Source: Pseudomonas capeferrum (GTDB taxonomy: Bacteria; Pseudomonadota; Gammaproteobacteria; Pseudomonadales; Pseudomonadaceae). From it: 64,000 nucleotides of DNA. The stretch is taken from positions 158,146 through 222,145 of the forward strand of contig NZ_JAAMQM010000009.1 of NCBI RefSeq assembly GCF_013523055.1, given 5' to 3'. The notes below the pieces were generated by a model, which searched no databases, was not told the DNA's origin, and saw only the letters and a list, made by a program, of their open reading frames with translations. Shown here piece by piece: positions 53,961 to 64,000 of the stretch (its first letter is position 1; the number at the start of each line of letters is the position of its first letter). The position numbers and the translations under genes are program-made.

Positions 53961-56784
53961 AGTGGCGCACCTCACCGCTGCCGCTGATGTTTTCCACGCA
54001 ACGGCTGCAGATTTCCGGATGCTCCGGATGGCTGCCGACGTCGGCGCGGAAGTGCCAGCAACGGCCGCACTTGACGTAACCGGACTTGACCACCTTGAGC
54101 TTCAGGCCTTCGACTTCGGTCACTACCGCGTCGCTCGGTGCCTCGACGAATGGCGCGACACGGGCCGCGGAGGTGATCAGGACGAAGCGCAGCTCGTTGC
54201 CCAGCTTGTCAAGATCGGTGCTCAGGGCCTCATCGGCGAACAGGGTCACCTCGGCCTGCAGGTTGCCACCGATGGCCTTGGCCGAGCGCTGGTTCTCCAG
54301 TTCCTTGTTGACCGCGGCCTTGACCGCCATTACCCGGTCCCAATAGGCACGGTCGAGCTCGATGCCTTCCGGCAGCTCGGTCAGGCCCTGGTACCAGGTG
54401 TTGAGCATGACGGACTCGTTACGCTCACCGGGCAGGTACTGCCAGATTTCATCGGCGGTGAACGCCAGGATCGGCGCGATCCAGCGCACCAGCGCCTCGC
54501 TGATGTGATACAGCGCAGTCTGGCAGGAGCGACGGGCGGTGCTGTTGACGCCGGTGGTGTACTGGCGGTCCTTGATGATGTCGAGGTAGAAGCCGCCCAG
54601 TTCCTGTACGCAGAAGTTATGGATCTTGGAGTAGACGTTCCAGAAACGGTATTCGCTGTAATGCTCTTCCAGCTCGCGCTGCAGCAGCAAGGCGCGGTCG
54701 ACGGCCCAGCGATCCAGGGCGATCATCTCTTCGGCCGGCAACAGGTCGCGGGCCGGGTCGAAGCCGGACAGGTTGGAAAGCAGGAAGCGTGCGGTATTGC
54801 GGATACGCCGGTAGGCGTCGGCGCTGCGCTGCAGGATCTGCTCGGAAACGGCCATCTCGCCCGAATAGTCGGTGGCGGACACCCACAAGCGCAGGATATC
54901 GGCGCCCAGCGTATCGTTGACCTTCTGCGGTTCGATGGTATTGCCCAGCGACTTGGACATCTTGCGGCCGTTCTCGTCCACGGTGAAACCGTGGGTCAGC
55001 AGCTCGCGATAAGGCGCATGGTAATCGATGGCGCAGCCGGTCAGCAGCGATGAGTGGAACCAGCCACGGTGCTGGTCCGAGCCTTCCAGGTACAGATCGG
55101 CGCGGGGGCCGGTGGCATGCCCGATGTCATGCGAGCCGCGCAGCACATGCCAGTGGGTGGTGCCGGAGTCGAACCACACGTCCAGGGTGTCGCTGATCTT
55201 TTCGTACTGGTCGGCTTCGTCACCGAGCAGGTCGGCCGTGTCCATCTTGAACCAGGCTTCGATACCTTCCTGCTCGACGCACTTGGCCACCGCTTCCATC
55301 AGTTCGACGGTATGCGGATGCAGTTCGCCGGTCTGCTTGTGCAGGAAGAACGGGATCGGCACACCCCAGTTGCGTTGACGCGAGATGCACCAGTCAGGCC
55401 GATTGGCGATCATCGAATGCAGGCGCGCCTGCCCCCAGGCCGGCACGAACTTGGTTTCTTCGATGGCCTTGAGCGCGCGCGTACGCAGGGTATCGCCGGT
55501 ATTGGGCTGCTTGTCCATGCCGACAAACCACTGCGCGGTCGCGCGGTAGATCAGCGGGGTCTTGTGGCGCCAGCAGTGCATGTAGCTGTGGTTGATGGTT
55601 TCGGTATGCAGCAGCGCATCGACTTCGCTCAGTTTGTCGACGATGGCCGGGTTGGCCTTCCAGATGAACTGGCCACCGAAGAATTCGAGCGATGGTACAT
55701 AGACGCCATTGCTCTGCACGGGCGTGAGGATGTCATCGTTGACCATGCCGTAGCGCTTGCAGGTCACGAAGTCGTCTTCGCCGTACGCGGGCGCGGAGTG
55801 GACCACACCAGTGCCCGCGCCCAGCTCGACGTAATCGGCCAGGTAGATCGGCGAAAGACGGTCATAGAACGGATGGCGGAAGTCGATCAGCTCCAGCGCC
55901 GAACCCGGTGTGGTCGCCAGCACCGTCCCTTCCAGGCCATAGCGCTTCAGGCAGGACTCGACCAGCTCCTCGGCGAGGATCAGCAGCCTGTCGCCGGTAT
56001 CGACCAGGGCGTAGGCGAATTCGGGATGGACGTTGAGCGCCTGGTTGGCCGGGATGGTCCACGGGGTGGTGGTCCAGATCACGATGGCGGCGGGCTTATC
56101 CAGGCCGGCCAGGCCGAACGCGGCGGCGAGCTTGTCGGCATCGGCGATCGGGAAGGCCACGTCGATGGTCTGCGACTTCTTGTCTGCATACTCCACCTCG
56201 GCCTCGGCCAGGGCCGAACCGCAATCGAAGCACCAGTTGACCGGCTTGAGGCCCTTGAACACGAAGCCTTGCTTGACCATCTCGGCCAGGGCGCGGATCT
56301 CTCCGGCTTCGTTGGCGAAGTCCATGGTCTTGTAGGGATTGTCCCAATCACCCAGCACGCCCAGGCGGATGAACTCGGCCTTCTGACCTTCGATCTGCTC
56401 TGCGGCGTAGGCGCGGCAGAGTTCGCGAGTCCGATCGGGGGTCAGGCCCTTGCCGTGGGTGACCTCGACCTTGTGCTCGATCGGCAGGCCATGGCAATCC
56501 CAGCCCGGCACGTAAGGCGCGTCGAAGCCGGACAGGGTCTTGGAGCGGACAATCATGTCCTTGAGAATCTTGTTCAGCGCATGACCGATGTGGATCTTGC
56601 CGTTGGCATAGGGCGGGCCGTCGTGCAGGACGAACTTCGGACGATCCTTGCCAATCTCACGCAGCTTCCGGTACAGGCCAATGCTGTCCCAGCGCTGCAA
56701 TATCTGCGGTTCGCGCTGAGGCAGGCCGGCCTTCATGGGGAAGGCGGTGTCCGGAAGGTTAAGCGTGGCTTTGTAGTCGGTCAT
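53953..56784 (-). CDS. ileS: isoleucyl-tRNA synthetase
   Basis: 943 residues, class I synthetase with Rossmann HIGH ([15 protein letters not shown]), the editing domain, KMSKSLGN loop near residue 600, and C-terminal zinc finger ([11 protein letters not shown] ... ICSRCVEN). ATG 56784 ([18 protein letters not shown]) overlaps the ribF stop by four bases. Confidence 0.98.
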   Translation of the reverse strand: MTDYKATLNLPDTAFPMKAGLPQREPQILQRWDSIGLYRKLREIGKDRPKFVLHDGPPYANGKIHIGHALNKILKDMIVRSKTLSGFDAPYVPGWDCHGLPIEHKVEVTHGKGLTPDRTRELCRAYAAEQIEGQKAEFIRLGVLGDWDNPYKTMDFANEAGEIRALAEMVKQGFVFKGLKPVNWCFDCGSALAEAEVEYADKKSQTIDVAFPIADADKLAAAFGLAGLDKPAAIVIWTTTPWTIPANQALNVHPEFAYALVDTGDRLLILAEELVESCLKRYGLEGTVLATTPGSALELIDFRHPFYDRLSPIYLADYVELGAGTGVVHSAPAYGEDDFVTCKRYGMVNDDILTPVQSNGVYVPSLEFFGGQFIWKANPAIVDKLSEVDALLHTETINHSYMHCWRHKTPLIYRATAQWFVGMDKQPNTGDTLRTRALKAIEETKFVPAWGQARLHSMIANRPDWCISRQRNWGVPIPFFLHKQTGELHPHTVELMEAVAKCVEQEGIEAWFKMDTADLLGDEADQYEKISDTLDVWFDSGTTHWHVLRGSHDIGHATGPRADLYLEGSDQHRGWFHSSLLTGCAIDYHAPYRELLTHGFTVDENGRKMSKSLGNTIEPQKVNDTLGADILRLWVSATDYSGEMAVSEQILQRSADAYRRIRNTARFLLSNLSGFDPARDLLPAEEMIALDRWAVDRALLLQRELEEHYSEYRFWNVYSKIHNFCVQELGGFYLDIIKDRQYTTGVNSTARRSCQTALYHISEALVRWIAPILAFTADEIWQYLPGERNESVMLNTWYQGLTELPEGIELDRAYWDRVMAVKAAVNKELENQRSAKAIGGNLQAEVTLFADEALSTDLDKLGNELRFVLITSAARVAPFVEAPSDAVVTEVEGLKLKVVKSGYVKCGRCWHFRADVGSHPEHPEICSRCVENISGSGEVRHYA

Positions 56785-57731
56785 TTCAGGCTCTTCGTTA
56801 GCGGTTGAGCGTGCCAATGGGCACGTGCGGCGGCGATATCCGCGTCGATCGCCGACTTGAGCGCCTCCAGGGAGGCGAAACGCTGCTCTTCACGCAGCTT
56901 GTGGTGAAACTCCACTGTAAGACGCCGACCATACAGATCGCCGGCAAAATCCAGGAGGTGAATCTCCAGGTGGGGCCGACCGTCACCGGCGACGGTGGGA
57001 CGCACCCCGATGTTGGCAACACCCGGCCAGACCTTGCCGTCGATCTCGGCGCTGGTCAGGTAGACACCGCTCAGCGGTACGCGGCGACGCTTGAGCTGGA
57101 TGTTGGCAGTGGGCGTGCCGAGCTGGCGGGCCAGCTTCTGCCCATGCAGGACTCGGCCGCTGATACAATATGGCCGGCCCAGGAGCGCCGCCGCCAGGGC
57201 AAAGTCGGCGTCGGCCAGGGCCTTGCGCACCTCGGTGCTGCTGACCCGCAGACCGTCCTGTTCGACCGTGTACGCGGCCTCGACGCTGAAGCCGTACTGG
57301 CGGCCGGCGTCGACCAGAAAGGCGAAGTCGCCAGCGCGGTCGCAACCGAAGCGGAAATCGTCTCCCACTTCCAGATGACGTACACCCAGGCCGTCGACCA
57401 GGATGGTCTCGACGAATTCAGTCGCGCTCAGCCTGCTCAGGCGCTCATTGAAGGCCAGGCACAGCACGCGATCAATGCCCTCGACAGTCAGCAGCTCGAC
57501 CTTGTCGCGCAAGCGCGCCAGACGGGCAGGTGCCGTATCAGGCGCGAAATACTCGCGTGGCTGTGGCTCGAAAATCACCACGCAGGTAGGCACGCCCAGC
57601 GTCCGCGCACGTTCGCGCAGACGCGCCAGGATTGCCTGGTGGCCACGGTGAACCCCGTCGAAGTTGCCAATGGTGACGACACAGCCCCGATGCTCGGGGC
57701 GCAGGTTGTGAAGACCTCGAACCAGCTGCAT
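56781..57731 (-). CDS. ribF: riboflavin kinase/FAD synthetase
   Basis: 316-residue bifunctional enzyme making FMN and FAD. N-terminal adenylyltransferase ([20 protein letters not shown]) and C-terminal kinase ([20 protein letters not shown]). Start ATG 57731 ([16 protein letters not shown]); an upstream in-frame ATG at 57770 is less likely. First gene of the ribF-ileS-lspA-fkpB-ispH operon. Confidence 0.96.
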   Translation of the reverse strand: MQLVRGLHNLRPEHRGCVVTIGNFDGVHRGHQAILARLRERARTLGVPTCVVIFEPQPREYFAPDTAPARLARLRDKVELLTVEGIDRVLCLAFNERLSRLSATEFVETILVDGLGVRHLEVGDDFRFGCDRAGDFAFLVDAGRQYGFSVEAAYTVEQDGLRVSSTEVRKALADADFALAAALLGRPYCISGRVLHGQKLARQLGTPTANIQLKRRRVPLSGVYLTSAEIDGKVWPGVANIGVRPTVAGDGRPHLEIHLLDFAGDLYGRRLTVEFHHKLREEQRFASLEALKSAIDADIAAARAHWHAQPLTKSLK

Positions 57732-57849
57732 AACGCGCTTCTTGCTCATAAAGTGGCCGATTATAACCACACCCGGGCGCTGACGACAGGCGACTGCGCC
57801 TCACCGGGGCATGGAATGCGAAAAACCGACGCCTGACGTTCCGCCTGCC

Positions 57850-59388
57850 TCAATGCAGGACCTTGCGCGCGAAGTGGCGGGGCCGCAAGCCGCACAGATA
57901 CAGACAGCCGAAGTACGTCACCACGCCAGCCAGAATCAGTGCCCCGAGACGCAGGAACCGATCGAGCATGTTGCCTTGCGCCCAGTCAGGCAAGTAATGC
58001 ATGCCAACCAGCAGCACACCGGACATCAGCGTCACCGCCAGCACCAGCTTGAGCAGGTACACTGCCCAGCCCGGCTGAGGATGAAACAGTTGCTGGCTGC
58101 GCAGTTTCCAATACAGCAGACCCGCATTGAGACAGGCGCCGAGGCTGATGGCAAGTGCCAGGCCCGCATGCTGCAGCGGGCCGATCAAGACAAGGTTGAA
58201 CAGCTGCGTGCAAACAAGGGTGAAGATGGCGATCTTCACCGGCGTGCGAATGTTCTGCTGGGCATAGAAGCCAGGCGCCAGCACCTTCACCAGGATGATC
58301 GCCTGCAGCCCCACTGAATAGGCAATCAGCGCCCGCTGAGTCATCGCCGCGTCATGGGCGCTGAACTTACCGTATTGGAACAGCGCCACGGTCAGTGGCT
58401 CGGCCAGGATGCCCAGGGCCAGAGTACAGGGCAGCACCAGCAGGAAACACAGGCGCAGGCCCCAGTCGAGAATCCTCGAGTACTCGAGGCGGTCGCGATT
58501 GGCATAGGTCTTGGCCAGGGTGGGCAGCAGGATGGTGCCCAGGGCCACACCCAAGACTCCCGAGGGCAGCTCCATCAGGCGATCGGCGTAGTACATCCAG
58601 GACACAGAGCCTGCGACCAGGAAGGAGGCGAAGATGGTGTTGATGATCAGCGAGATCTGACTGACCGATACTCCCAGGATCGCTGGCAGCATCTGCTTGA
58701 GCACCCGCCATACTCCGGTATCGCGCAGGTTCAGGCGCGGCAGCACCAGCATGCCGATCTTCTTCAGGTGTGGCAGCTGGTACAGCAACTGGGCCAGCCC
58801 CCCTGCCAGGACACCCCAGGCCAGGGCCATGATCGGCGGGTCGAAGTAGGGCGTCAGGAACAACGTGAAGGTGATCATCGCCACGTTCAGCAGGGTCGGC
58901 ACGAAGGCCGGCACGGAAAAGCGGTTCCAGGTATTGAGGATCGCCCCGGCCAGCGACGACAGGGAAATCAGCAATATATAAGGAAAGGTCACGCGCAGCA
59001 GTGAGGTCGTCAGTTCGTATTTCTCGGTGCTGTCGACGAAACCTGGCGCGGTTGCCCAGACCACCCAGGGTGCGGCCAGTATGCCCAGCGCGGTCACTGC
59101 CGCCAGGACGAGGGTGAGCAGGCCGCTGATATAGGCGATGAAGGTCCGCGTGGCTTCCTCGCCTTGCTGTGCCTTGTACTCGGCCAGGATCGGCACGAAA
59201 GCCTGTGAGAACGCGCCTTCGGCAAAGATTCGACGCAGCAGGTTAGGGAGCTTGAAGGCAATGAAAAAGGCGTCTGTAGCGATGCCTGCTCCGAATACCC
59301 GGGCAAGAATGGTGTCACGGACGAAGCCCAGCACCCGAGAGATCATGGTGATGGAACTGACGGCAGCCAGGGATTTGAGCAGGTTCAT
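57850..59388 (-). CDS. murJ: lipid II flippase MurJ
   Basis: 512 residues with 14 predicted helices. [40 protein letters not shown] and [20 protein letters not shown] are signature regions of MurJ/MviN, with conserved arginines of the central cavity. Flips lipid II for peptidoglycan synthesis. Start ATG 59388 begins the first helix; the frame is open further upstream. Divergent from rpsT. Confidence 0.96.
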   Translation of the reverse strand: MNLLKSLAAVSSITMISRVLGFVRDTILARVFGAGIATDAFFIAFKLPNLLRRIFAEGAFSQAFVPILAEYKAQQGEEATRTFIAYISGLLTLVLAAVTALGILAAPWVVWATAPGFVDSTEKYELTTSLLRVTFPYILLISLSSLAGAILNTWNRFSVPAFVPTLLNVAMITFTLFLTPYFDPPIMALAWGVLAGGLAQLLYQLPHLKKIGMLVLPRLNLRDTGVWRVLKQMLPAILGVSVSQISLIINTIFASFLVAGSVSWMYYADRLMELPSGVLGVALGTILLPTLAKTYANRDRLEYSRILDWGLRLCFLLVLPCTLALGILAEPLTVALFQYGKFSAHDAAMTQRALIAYSVGLQAIILVKVLAPGFYAQQNIRTPVKIAIFTLVCTQLFNLVLIGPLQHAGLALAISLGACLNAGLLYWKLRSQQLFHPQPGWAVYLLKLVLAVTLMSGVLLVGMHYLPDWAQGNMLDRFLRLGALILAGVVTYFGCLYLCGLRPRHFARKVLH

Positions 59389-59559
59389 TGAAAAGTTTCG
59401 TGCCTGAGGCCAGAGAGCACTGCCAGTCAGCGCTCGGATGTGCGATACTCCGCCGCTCATTTTGCAGGGAGCCAAAACTCCCGAGTTTACAGATCGCGGC
59501 GCAGAAGGGAACAACTCCATCGTGCTTCGGGACCACTCGGCAGAACCTTGTAAACGGCC

Positions 59560-59588
59560 TTGACAACCGATCAACTGATCGGCATGAT
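59560..59588 (+). promoter_or_regulatory. rpsT promoter, sigma70-type
   Basis: TTGACA (59560-59565), a 17-base spacer and CATGAT (59583-59588) form a good sigma70 promoter 53 bases upstream of the rpsT start. The -10 matches the consensus at four of six positions. Confidence 0.65.
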
Positions 59589-59641
59589 TCGCGGCCTTAT
59601 TTGTTTGCTATTTACCCAAAAGTCTTTCGAGGAGCTCGACG

Positions 59642-59920
59642 GTGGCCAACACACCTTCCGCCAAGAAACGTGCAAAACAGGCTGAGAAGCGTCGCAGCCA
59701 CAACGCCAGCCTGCGTTCCATGGTCCGCACCTACATCAAGAATGTAGTCAAAGCCATTGACGCCAAAGACGCTGAAAAAGCGCAAGCCGCCTATACCTTG
59801 GCTGTGCCAGTAATCGACCGTATGGCCGATAAAGGCATCATCCACAAGAACAAGGCTGCTCGCCATAAAGGCCGTCTGAATGGCCACATCAAGGCACTGA
59901 AAGAAGCTGCAGCTGCCTAA
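59642..59920 (+). CDS. rpsT: 30S ribosomal protein S20
   Basis: 92-residue basic protein ([20 protein letters not shown] onward) that binds 16S rRNA early in assembly. Start is GTG at 59642 after GAGGAGCTC; rare starts are common for rpsT and tied to autoregulation in E. coli. Followed by a strong terminator. Confidence 0.97.
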   Translation: MANTPSAKKRAKQAEKRRSHNASLRSMVRTYIKNVVKAIDAKDAEKAQAAYTLAVPVIDRMADKGIIHKNKAARHKGRLNGHIKALKEAAAA

Positions 59921-59935
59921 GCGACGCGCTTGTAG

Positions 59936-59962
59936 AAAAACCGACCTCAGGGTCGGTTTTTT
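59936..59962 (+). terminator. rpsT intrinsic terminator
   Basis: Stem AACCGACC/GGTCGGTT with a short loop and T6 on the plus strand, 16 bases after rpsT. The A-run on the left makes it usable in the other direction too. Confidence 0.9.
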
Positions 59963-60042
59963 ATTGTCTGCGTTTTATGCTTGCTTCGATTCGTCGTACA
60001 GCGACAACCTGCAATGGGCCGCTGAGCGGCCCATGTGAATCA

Positions 60043-62343
60043 TTACTTGGCGAGCTGGATCTTCGGAGCCCAGTGCAGCCATTCATCCTCGGCCTCTTCA
60101 AAGAGGGCGAAGGTCTGCTCGGGCCGCGCCGGATTACCCATCCGCTCACCCTCTGGGGTAGCGAAGGCCACGCCTCCATCGATCAAGGTTTCCAGGGATT
60201 CCGTACGCACTGTCGCCCCTTTCAACAGGCCGAAGTCCAAGCCAAATCCACTGCTGTTCCAGAAGCGACTGCCACCGCGCACCAGCGATGCGTAGCGGGG
60301 CTCGATCAGAATATGGATGAGCACACGGTCTGCGGTCGGACCCAACTCGTATCCTGTCACCTTGCCTACCGCCACTTCGCGATAGGTCACCGGTACGCCC
60401 GGCTTGATCGATCCACGTCGCGCCGCGCTGAGTGTCAGTGGCAGGCCAGTTTCCGGCACAGCGGATTGCGGAGCCTCGGGCAAGGCAATGAAATCGTGCT
60501 GCACTCCCCTGCTCTTCACTGCCGGCTGCACTTCCAGATACTGGCCCGTCACCAGGGTGTCCAAGTTCTCGGTCCTAACCAGCCCCAGGGCTGGCTTTAC
60601 GACCCAGAACTGGGTACCCGCTCGGGCGATACGATCGGCGGCATCGGTTATGCGCGCCCTCAGCAGGACAGCCTGCAGGTCCTGTGTCAGATCCACGCTC
60701 TCCACGCTGCCGACGTCCAGGCCGCGGAAGCGAATCGCCGTTCCCGGTTTCAAGCCATCGGCACGATCGACACGTATGGTGATCAAGGTCCCACTGCGGT
60801 CAGCGGCCTCCAGGCTTTCATGCAGACGGAAGCGAGGAATACGACGCTTGAGTGGTACATCGGGCTTGGGCGTATCGAAGGCTATGCCCCCTGCCATCAA
60901 GCTCTGTAGAGACTCACTCTTGATCTTTATCCCCGACAGCCCGCCGGACAGCGTAATGCCACTGGCATTCCAGAAGCGTGTCGAACCGTTGACCAGGTTG
61001 GCGTACTCTTTCTCGATATGCACCCCGATCAGAATCCGCTTGCTGTCCTGGGTGAACTGGTAACTCTGCACACTACCTACCTTGACCTGACGGAACAGCA
61101 CAGGGCTACCGACTTCAAGTGATCCGAGGTTGTCACTGAACAGCACCAGGTGCAGACCAGGCGCCTTGAGGTCCAGAGGCGGCGCCTTGGCCCGCGCCTC
61201 GAACTCACGCAGTGGCTTGGCGCCCTTTTCACCCGGCCGGATGGAAATGTAGTTGCCTTTGACAAGCGCTTCGATACCGGTAATACCTGCCAGGGAGATG
61301 GACGGCTTGACTACCCAGAACTGCGTGCCCTCGACAAGGAAGTCTTCGGCCAGGGGGTCGAGGGTCAACTCGGCCATGGCACTGGACATATCATCTTCTA
61401 TCTTCAACGTCTTCATCGAGCCGACTTGAATGCCTTTGTACATGACAGGCGTGCGCCCAGCCTGTAGCCCGTCGTAGACAGTCAGCTTGAGCTTAATGCG
61501 AATTCCGGCCTGGGCGGCATCGAAGTCTTCATAGAGGCGGAACGGCAGGCTGGGATCGGTCGGGGGACTGTCCTTGCGGTGCTCCGGTGTCGCGAAAGCG
61601 ATGCCTCCGGCCACAATGCTGGCAAGAGACTCGCTGCGTACCTTGACTCCCGACAGGTCGGCATCGATGCTGACCCCACTGGCGTTCCAGAAGCGCGTAT
61701 GCTTGCGCACCAGGCTGGCGTAAGCTGGCTGAATAAAGACTTTTACTTCGACCGTGTCCTGGTCTTCCGAAAGACGATAACTCTTCACACGACCAACCTG
61801 GATCTGCTTGTAGAACACCGGGCTGTCCCGATTGAGCGAACCCAACCGTTCCGCTTTCAGGGTCAGGTGCAGACCCGGCTCGGCGTCGGACAGTGGCGGT
61901 GCCTCGGAAAGAGCCTTGAAGCTTTTCGCAGGCTCACCCTTGCCGGGGCTTACAGCAATGTAATTACCGGACACCAAGGTTTCCAGCCCCGTGATGCCCG
62001 CAAGCGTCACGCTGGGCTTGACCAGCCAGAAGCGTGTGCCCGTAGTGAGATGCTCGTCGGCCGCCTTGTTCATCTCGATCGTGGCGATGACACCCGCATT
62101 GCTGCCTTCGGTATCGAGGACCAGCGATTTGACCTTGCCGACCGACATGCCTTTGTAGAACACCTCAGTCTTGTTGGCGACGATCCCTTCACCACTCGCG
62201 AAACGCACTTCGATTTCTACGCCGGCAGCACGATAAGCCTGCCACGCGAGCCAGCCGCCGATGACCAGTGCAATCAATGGCAGGATCCAGATAGCGGACC
62301 AGTTCGAGGCAGGCCGGGTTCTAGCCTTGGGCAAATCACTCAT
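60043..62343 (-). CDS. multi-MCE-domain intermembrane lipid-transport protein (PqiB/LetB-like)
   Basis: 766 residues: one N-terminal transmembrane helix (about 17-36) then six MCE (MlaD) repeats at roughly 40-135, 157-253, 280-371, 395-490, 518-606 and 632-731 (for example VFYKGMSVGKV, VFYKQIQVGRV, VMYKGIQVGSM, VLFRQVKVGSV, IRFRGLDVGSV, VTYREVAVGKV). E. coli PqiB has three and LetB seven. Predicted to form a stacked-ring tunnel between inner and outer membrane. The start is ATG 62343, overlapping the upstream stop; ATG 62352 is also possible. No PqiC lipoprotein follows. Confidence 0.9.
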   Translation of the reverse strand: MSDLPKARTRPASNWSAIWILPLIALVIGGWLAWQAYRAAGVEIEVRFASGEGIVANKTEVFYKGMSVGKVKSLVLDTEGSNAGVIATIEMNKAADEHLTTGTRFWLVKPSVTLAGITGLETLVSGNYIAVSPGKGEPAKSFKALSEAPPLSDAEPGLHLTLKAERLGSLNRDSPVFYKQIQVGRVKSYRLSEDQDTVEVKVFIQPAYASLVRKHTRFWNASGVSIDADLSGVKVRSESLASIVAGGIAFATPEHRKDSPPTDPSLPFRLYEDFDAAQAGIRIKLKLTVYDGLQAGRTPVMYKGIQVGSMKTLKIEDDMSSAMAELTLDPLAEDFLVEGTQFWVVKPSISLAGITGIEALVKGNYISIRPGEKGAKPLREFEARAKAPPLDLKAPGLHLVLFSDNLGSLEVGSPVLFRQVKVGSVQSYQFTQDSKRILIGVHIEKEYANLVNGSTRFWNASGITLSGGLSGIKIKSESLQSLMAGGIAFDTPKPDVPLKRRIPRFRLHESLEAADRSGTLITIRVDRADGLKPGTAIRFRGLDVGSVESVDLTQDLQAVLLRARITDAADRIARAGTQFWVVKPALGLVRTENLDTLVTGQYLEVQPAVKSRGVQHDFIALPEAPQSAVPETGLPLTLSAARRGSIKPGVPVTYREVAVGKVTGYELGPTADRVLIHILIEPRYASLVRGGSRFWNSSGFGLDFGLLKGATVRTESLETLIDGGVAFATPEGERMGNPARPEQTFALFEEAEDEWLHWAPKIQLAK

Positions 62344-62959
62344 TGTCGTCATCCGACTCCGTATTATCCCAGATCAGTCGGGGATCGAAAGTTAACGCAG
62401 CGAGCATCGTCAGGATCACCACGGAGGCGAAGGCTACGGCGCCCAGATTGGGTTCGACACTGGCGATTCGGCCGAAATTCACCACGGCCACCAGGACGGC
62501 AATGACAAAGATGTCCAGCATGGACCAGCGTCCGATGAATTCGATGAAGCGGTACATAAGGATGCGCTGACGTGCGGACAGGGGCTGATGCCGCTGGACC
62601 GAATACAGTAGCAGCGCAATGCCTACCAGCTTGAAAGTGGGTACCAGGATACTGGCGATGAACACTACGGCCGCGATAGGCAGCATGCCATGCTTCATCA
62701 GGGTGATGACGCCAGACATGATGGTATCCGGACTGCCCTGCCCCAAGCTGCTTACGGTCATGATCGGGAGCACATTGGCGGGTATGTACAGAATCGCCGC
62801 AGTGATCAGCAATGCCCAGGTGCGTACGATGCTATTGGGCCTGCGTGCATGTACGATGGCGCCGCAACGCGTGCAGGTCTGCGAGGTATTGTCCCGCTCT
62901 TGCCGATTCAGTTCGTGACATTCATTGCAGACTAGAATCCCGGCATCAATCGCCCGCAT
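62336..62959 (-). CDS. PqiA/LetA-like membrane protein, second half-protein
   Basis: 207 residues: zinc-ribbon CNECHELN ... CTRCGAIV at the N-terminus, then four helices (about 46-68, 95-120, 140-165, 175-195) of the PqiA domain (ILYIPANVLPIMTV). PqiA and LetA of E. coli are single proteins with two such domains; here the halves are separate genes. Partner of the MCE protein. Overlaps the upstream half by 14 bases. Confidence 0.88.
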   Translation of the reverse strand: MRAIDAGILVCNECHELNRQERDNTSQTCTRCGAIVHARRPNSIVRTWALLITAAILYIPANVLPIMTVSSLGQGSPDTIMSGVITLMKHGMLPIAAVVFIASILVPTFKLVGIALLLYSVQRHQPLSARQRILMYRFIEFIGRWSMLDIFVIAVLVAVVNFGRIASVEPNLGAVAFASVVILTMLAALTFDPRLIWDNTESDDDNE

Positions 62960-63620
62960 GAGTATCCTCTCCAGAAAGGGCCACCCAGATCTGGTGCGGT
63001 GACATCACCACTTCGAGCCAGACCTGGATAAGCAATAAGCCGATGAAACAGAACAGCCCGAGCCCGAGGGTTACCTCGGCCATGTCTACGAGCTTGACGA
63101 TGGCGACAAGCACGCCCATGAGGTAGACCTCAAGCATCCCCCAGTCCCGGAGATGATGATAGATGCGATAGGAGAGCAACCCGAAACTGCGATTGACGTC
63201 CAGGCGAATACTCAGCAGCACTACGAGTTGACACAGGAGCTTCAGTAAAGGAATGGCCATACTGCAAAGGAACACAACCACGGCGATGCTGTGCATGTCC
63301 GCATTGTACAAGCCCAGCACGCCGCTCCAGACAGTGTCGTTAGAGGTCTGACCAAGGAGGTGCAACTGCATGATCGGCAAGAAGTTGGCCGGGATGTAGA
63401 GCAATAGCGCGGTCAATACCAGAGCCAGGCTACGACCGACGACATTATGCCGTTGGGTGTAAAGCTCATAACCACAGCGGGGACAATGAGCCTTTTCGCC
63501 TTTGCTCAACTCTGGCTTGCGCATGAGCAGGTCGCATTCGTGACAGACGACGACTTCATCCAAAGACAGGCTGGCCAGCGCGTCAGGATCGTCAGAATCG
63601 GGCATAGAGGTGATCTGCAT
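62946..63620 (-). CDS. PqiA/LetA-like membrane protein, first half-protein
   Basis: 224 residues: zinc-ribbon CHECDLLMRK ... CPRCGYELY, then four helices with LLLYIPANFLPIMQLHLLGQ, the PqiA signature. First gene of the three-gene operon. Start ATG 63620 or the ATG five codons later (63605); neither has a clear Shine-Dalgarno. Likely the inner-membrane component feeding the MCE tunnel. Confidence 0.87.
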   Translation of the reverse strand: MQITSMPDSDDPDALASLSLDEVVVCHECDLLMRKPELSKGEKAHCPRCGYELYTQRHNVVGRSLALVLTALLLYIPANFLPIMQLHLLGQTSNDTVWSGVLGLYNADMHSIAVVVFLCSMAIPLLKLLCQLVVLLSIRLDVNRSFGLLSYRIYHHLRDWGMLEVYLMGVLVAIVKLVDMAEVTLGLGLFCFIGLLLIQVWLEVVMSPHQIWVALSGEDTHAGD

Positions 63621-63761
63621 GAAAATGTCGGCTCTATTCTAGTGCTCTGACTCCAAATGTAGGAGCGGGCCACTACGTATGACGCAGCGATCGCAGAAGG
63701 ATTCCAAAACGTGGGCTTGTCAGCGAGCACATGCGCGACAAATCTATGGATCCCGGAAAGA

Positions 63762-63797
63762 CAAAACCCCTACCTGCTTGCGCAGATAGGGGTTTTG
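63762..63797 (-). terminator. rRNA operon terminator
   Basis: Long stem CAAAACCCCTACCTGC/GCAGATAGGGGTTTTG (one mismatch) 11 bases after the 5S gene on the minus strand, ending in TTTTG. Terminates the ribosomal RNA operon. Confidence 0.88.
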
Positions 63798-63807
63798 CGA
63801 AATGAAT

Positions 63808-63922
63808 CTTGACGATGACCTACTCTCACATGGAGAAGCTCCACACTACCATCGGCGATGCATCGTTTCACTACTGAGTTCGGGATGGGATCAGGTGGTT
63901 CCAATGCTCTATGGTCGTCAAG
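63808..63922 (-). rRNA. rrf: 5S ribosomal RNA
   Basis: About 115 bases on the minus strand. The terminal helix CTTGACGAC/GTCATCGTCAAG closes the molecule, and the internal stretches CCTGATCCCATCCCGAACTC and CGCCGATGGTAGTGTGG are universal 5S signatures. The remaining 78 bases to the window edge are 23S-5S spacer; 23S lies outside. Ends are approximate to a few bases. Confidence 0.95.
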
Positions 63923-64000
63923 AAATTCGGTAGCCAGCGCGTCCAGGGACGTTCCGGCAAATTCGGCTGTGTGACAGGGTTGTGCGTGCTGCAAATCTTC

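Noticed and set aside
55054..56808. A 584-codon plus-strand open frame opposite ileS
   Set aside because: Antisense shadow of a highly conserved synthetase gene in GC-rich DNA; no Shine-Dalgarno and no recognisable protein.
1..64000. CRISPR arrays
   Set aside because: No regularly spaced direct repeats; repeats present are REP palindromes and duplicated tRNAs.

Overview
The window is a piece of a high-GC Pseudomonas chromosome, most likely from the P. putida group. This rests on gene content and order: the homogentisate cluster hmgR/hmgA-fahA-maiA, a short LOV photoreceptor of the P. putida SB1 type, fabV, a pilA/pilC/pilD locus lacking pilB, a PP0621-family protein, Pseudomonas-type REP palindromes, and the chain murJ/ribF-ileS-lspA-fkpB-ispH with minor pilins. 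Species assignment is inference; no database was searched.

1-19.0 kb is mostly core chromosome. It holds a DUF3509 protein, PsiE, a frameshifted MFS transporter, SOS-controlled yebG, leucine dehydrogenase, a SirB1-like protein, the homogentisate operon with its divergent IclR repressor, an Asp-nucleophile alpha/beta hydrolase, a MioC-like flavodoxin, and a probable light-sensing locus (short LOV protein, PilZ protein, MerR/LitR-like regulator). Then come a monooxygenase-like membrane protein, folM-DUF1244-HopJ, a second hydrolase, a GNAT protein and fabV.

19.5-27.3 kb is the wreck of a Tn4371-type integrative conjugative element. On the minus strand lie parA (no N-terminus, two frameshifts), a ribbon-helix-helix protein, a DUF2840 protein, traF (two frameshifts), a DUF3363 relaxase (frameshift and large internal deletion), a copG remnant and trbB (amber codon). 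An intact MarR + UvrA-like ABC ATPase cassette sits between relaxase and trbB, beside two LysR fragments on opposite strands. An intact arsRBCH operon follows (27.3-30.2 kb), then a LysE exporter with a divergent Lrp regulator, a decayed quinone-reductase fragment, a DUF2846-type lipoprotein, long non-coding stretches and a PhzF-family gene. The accessory region ends at a tRNA-Thr next to pilA.

34.5-64 kb is core again: pilA, divergent pilC-pilD-coaE-yacG, a CbiM-like permease, DUF1780 and DUF3094 proteins, ndh, a tRNA cluster (Pro-Lys-Pro-Asn, minus strand), clpB behind a sigma32-type promoter, pgeF-rluD, bamD, a large REP-based inverted repeat, a PP0621-family protein, thiO, minor pilins pilV-pilW-pilX-pilE with fimT opposite (no pilY1), ispH, fkpB, lspA, ileS, ribF, murJ, rpsT, a lipid-transport operon (two PqiA-like halves plus a six-domain MCE protein), and a 5S rRNA whose operon continues off the right edge.

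Most interesting: the LOV-PilZ-LitR locus, where the MerR protein appears to lack the light-sensing B12 pocket; the collapsed ICE carrying an intact UvrA-like/MarR cassette; the six-MCE transporter; and the extended inverted repeat after bamD.
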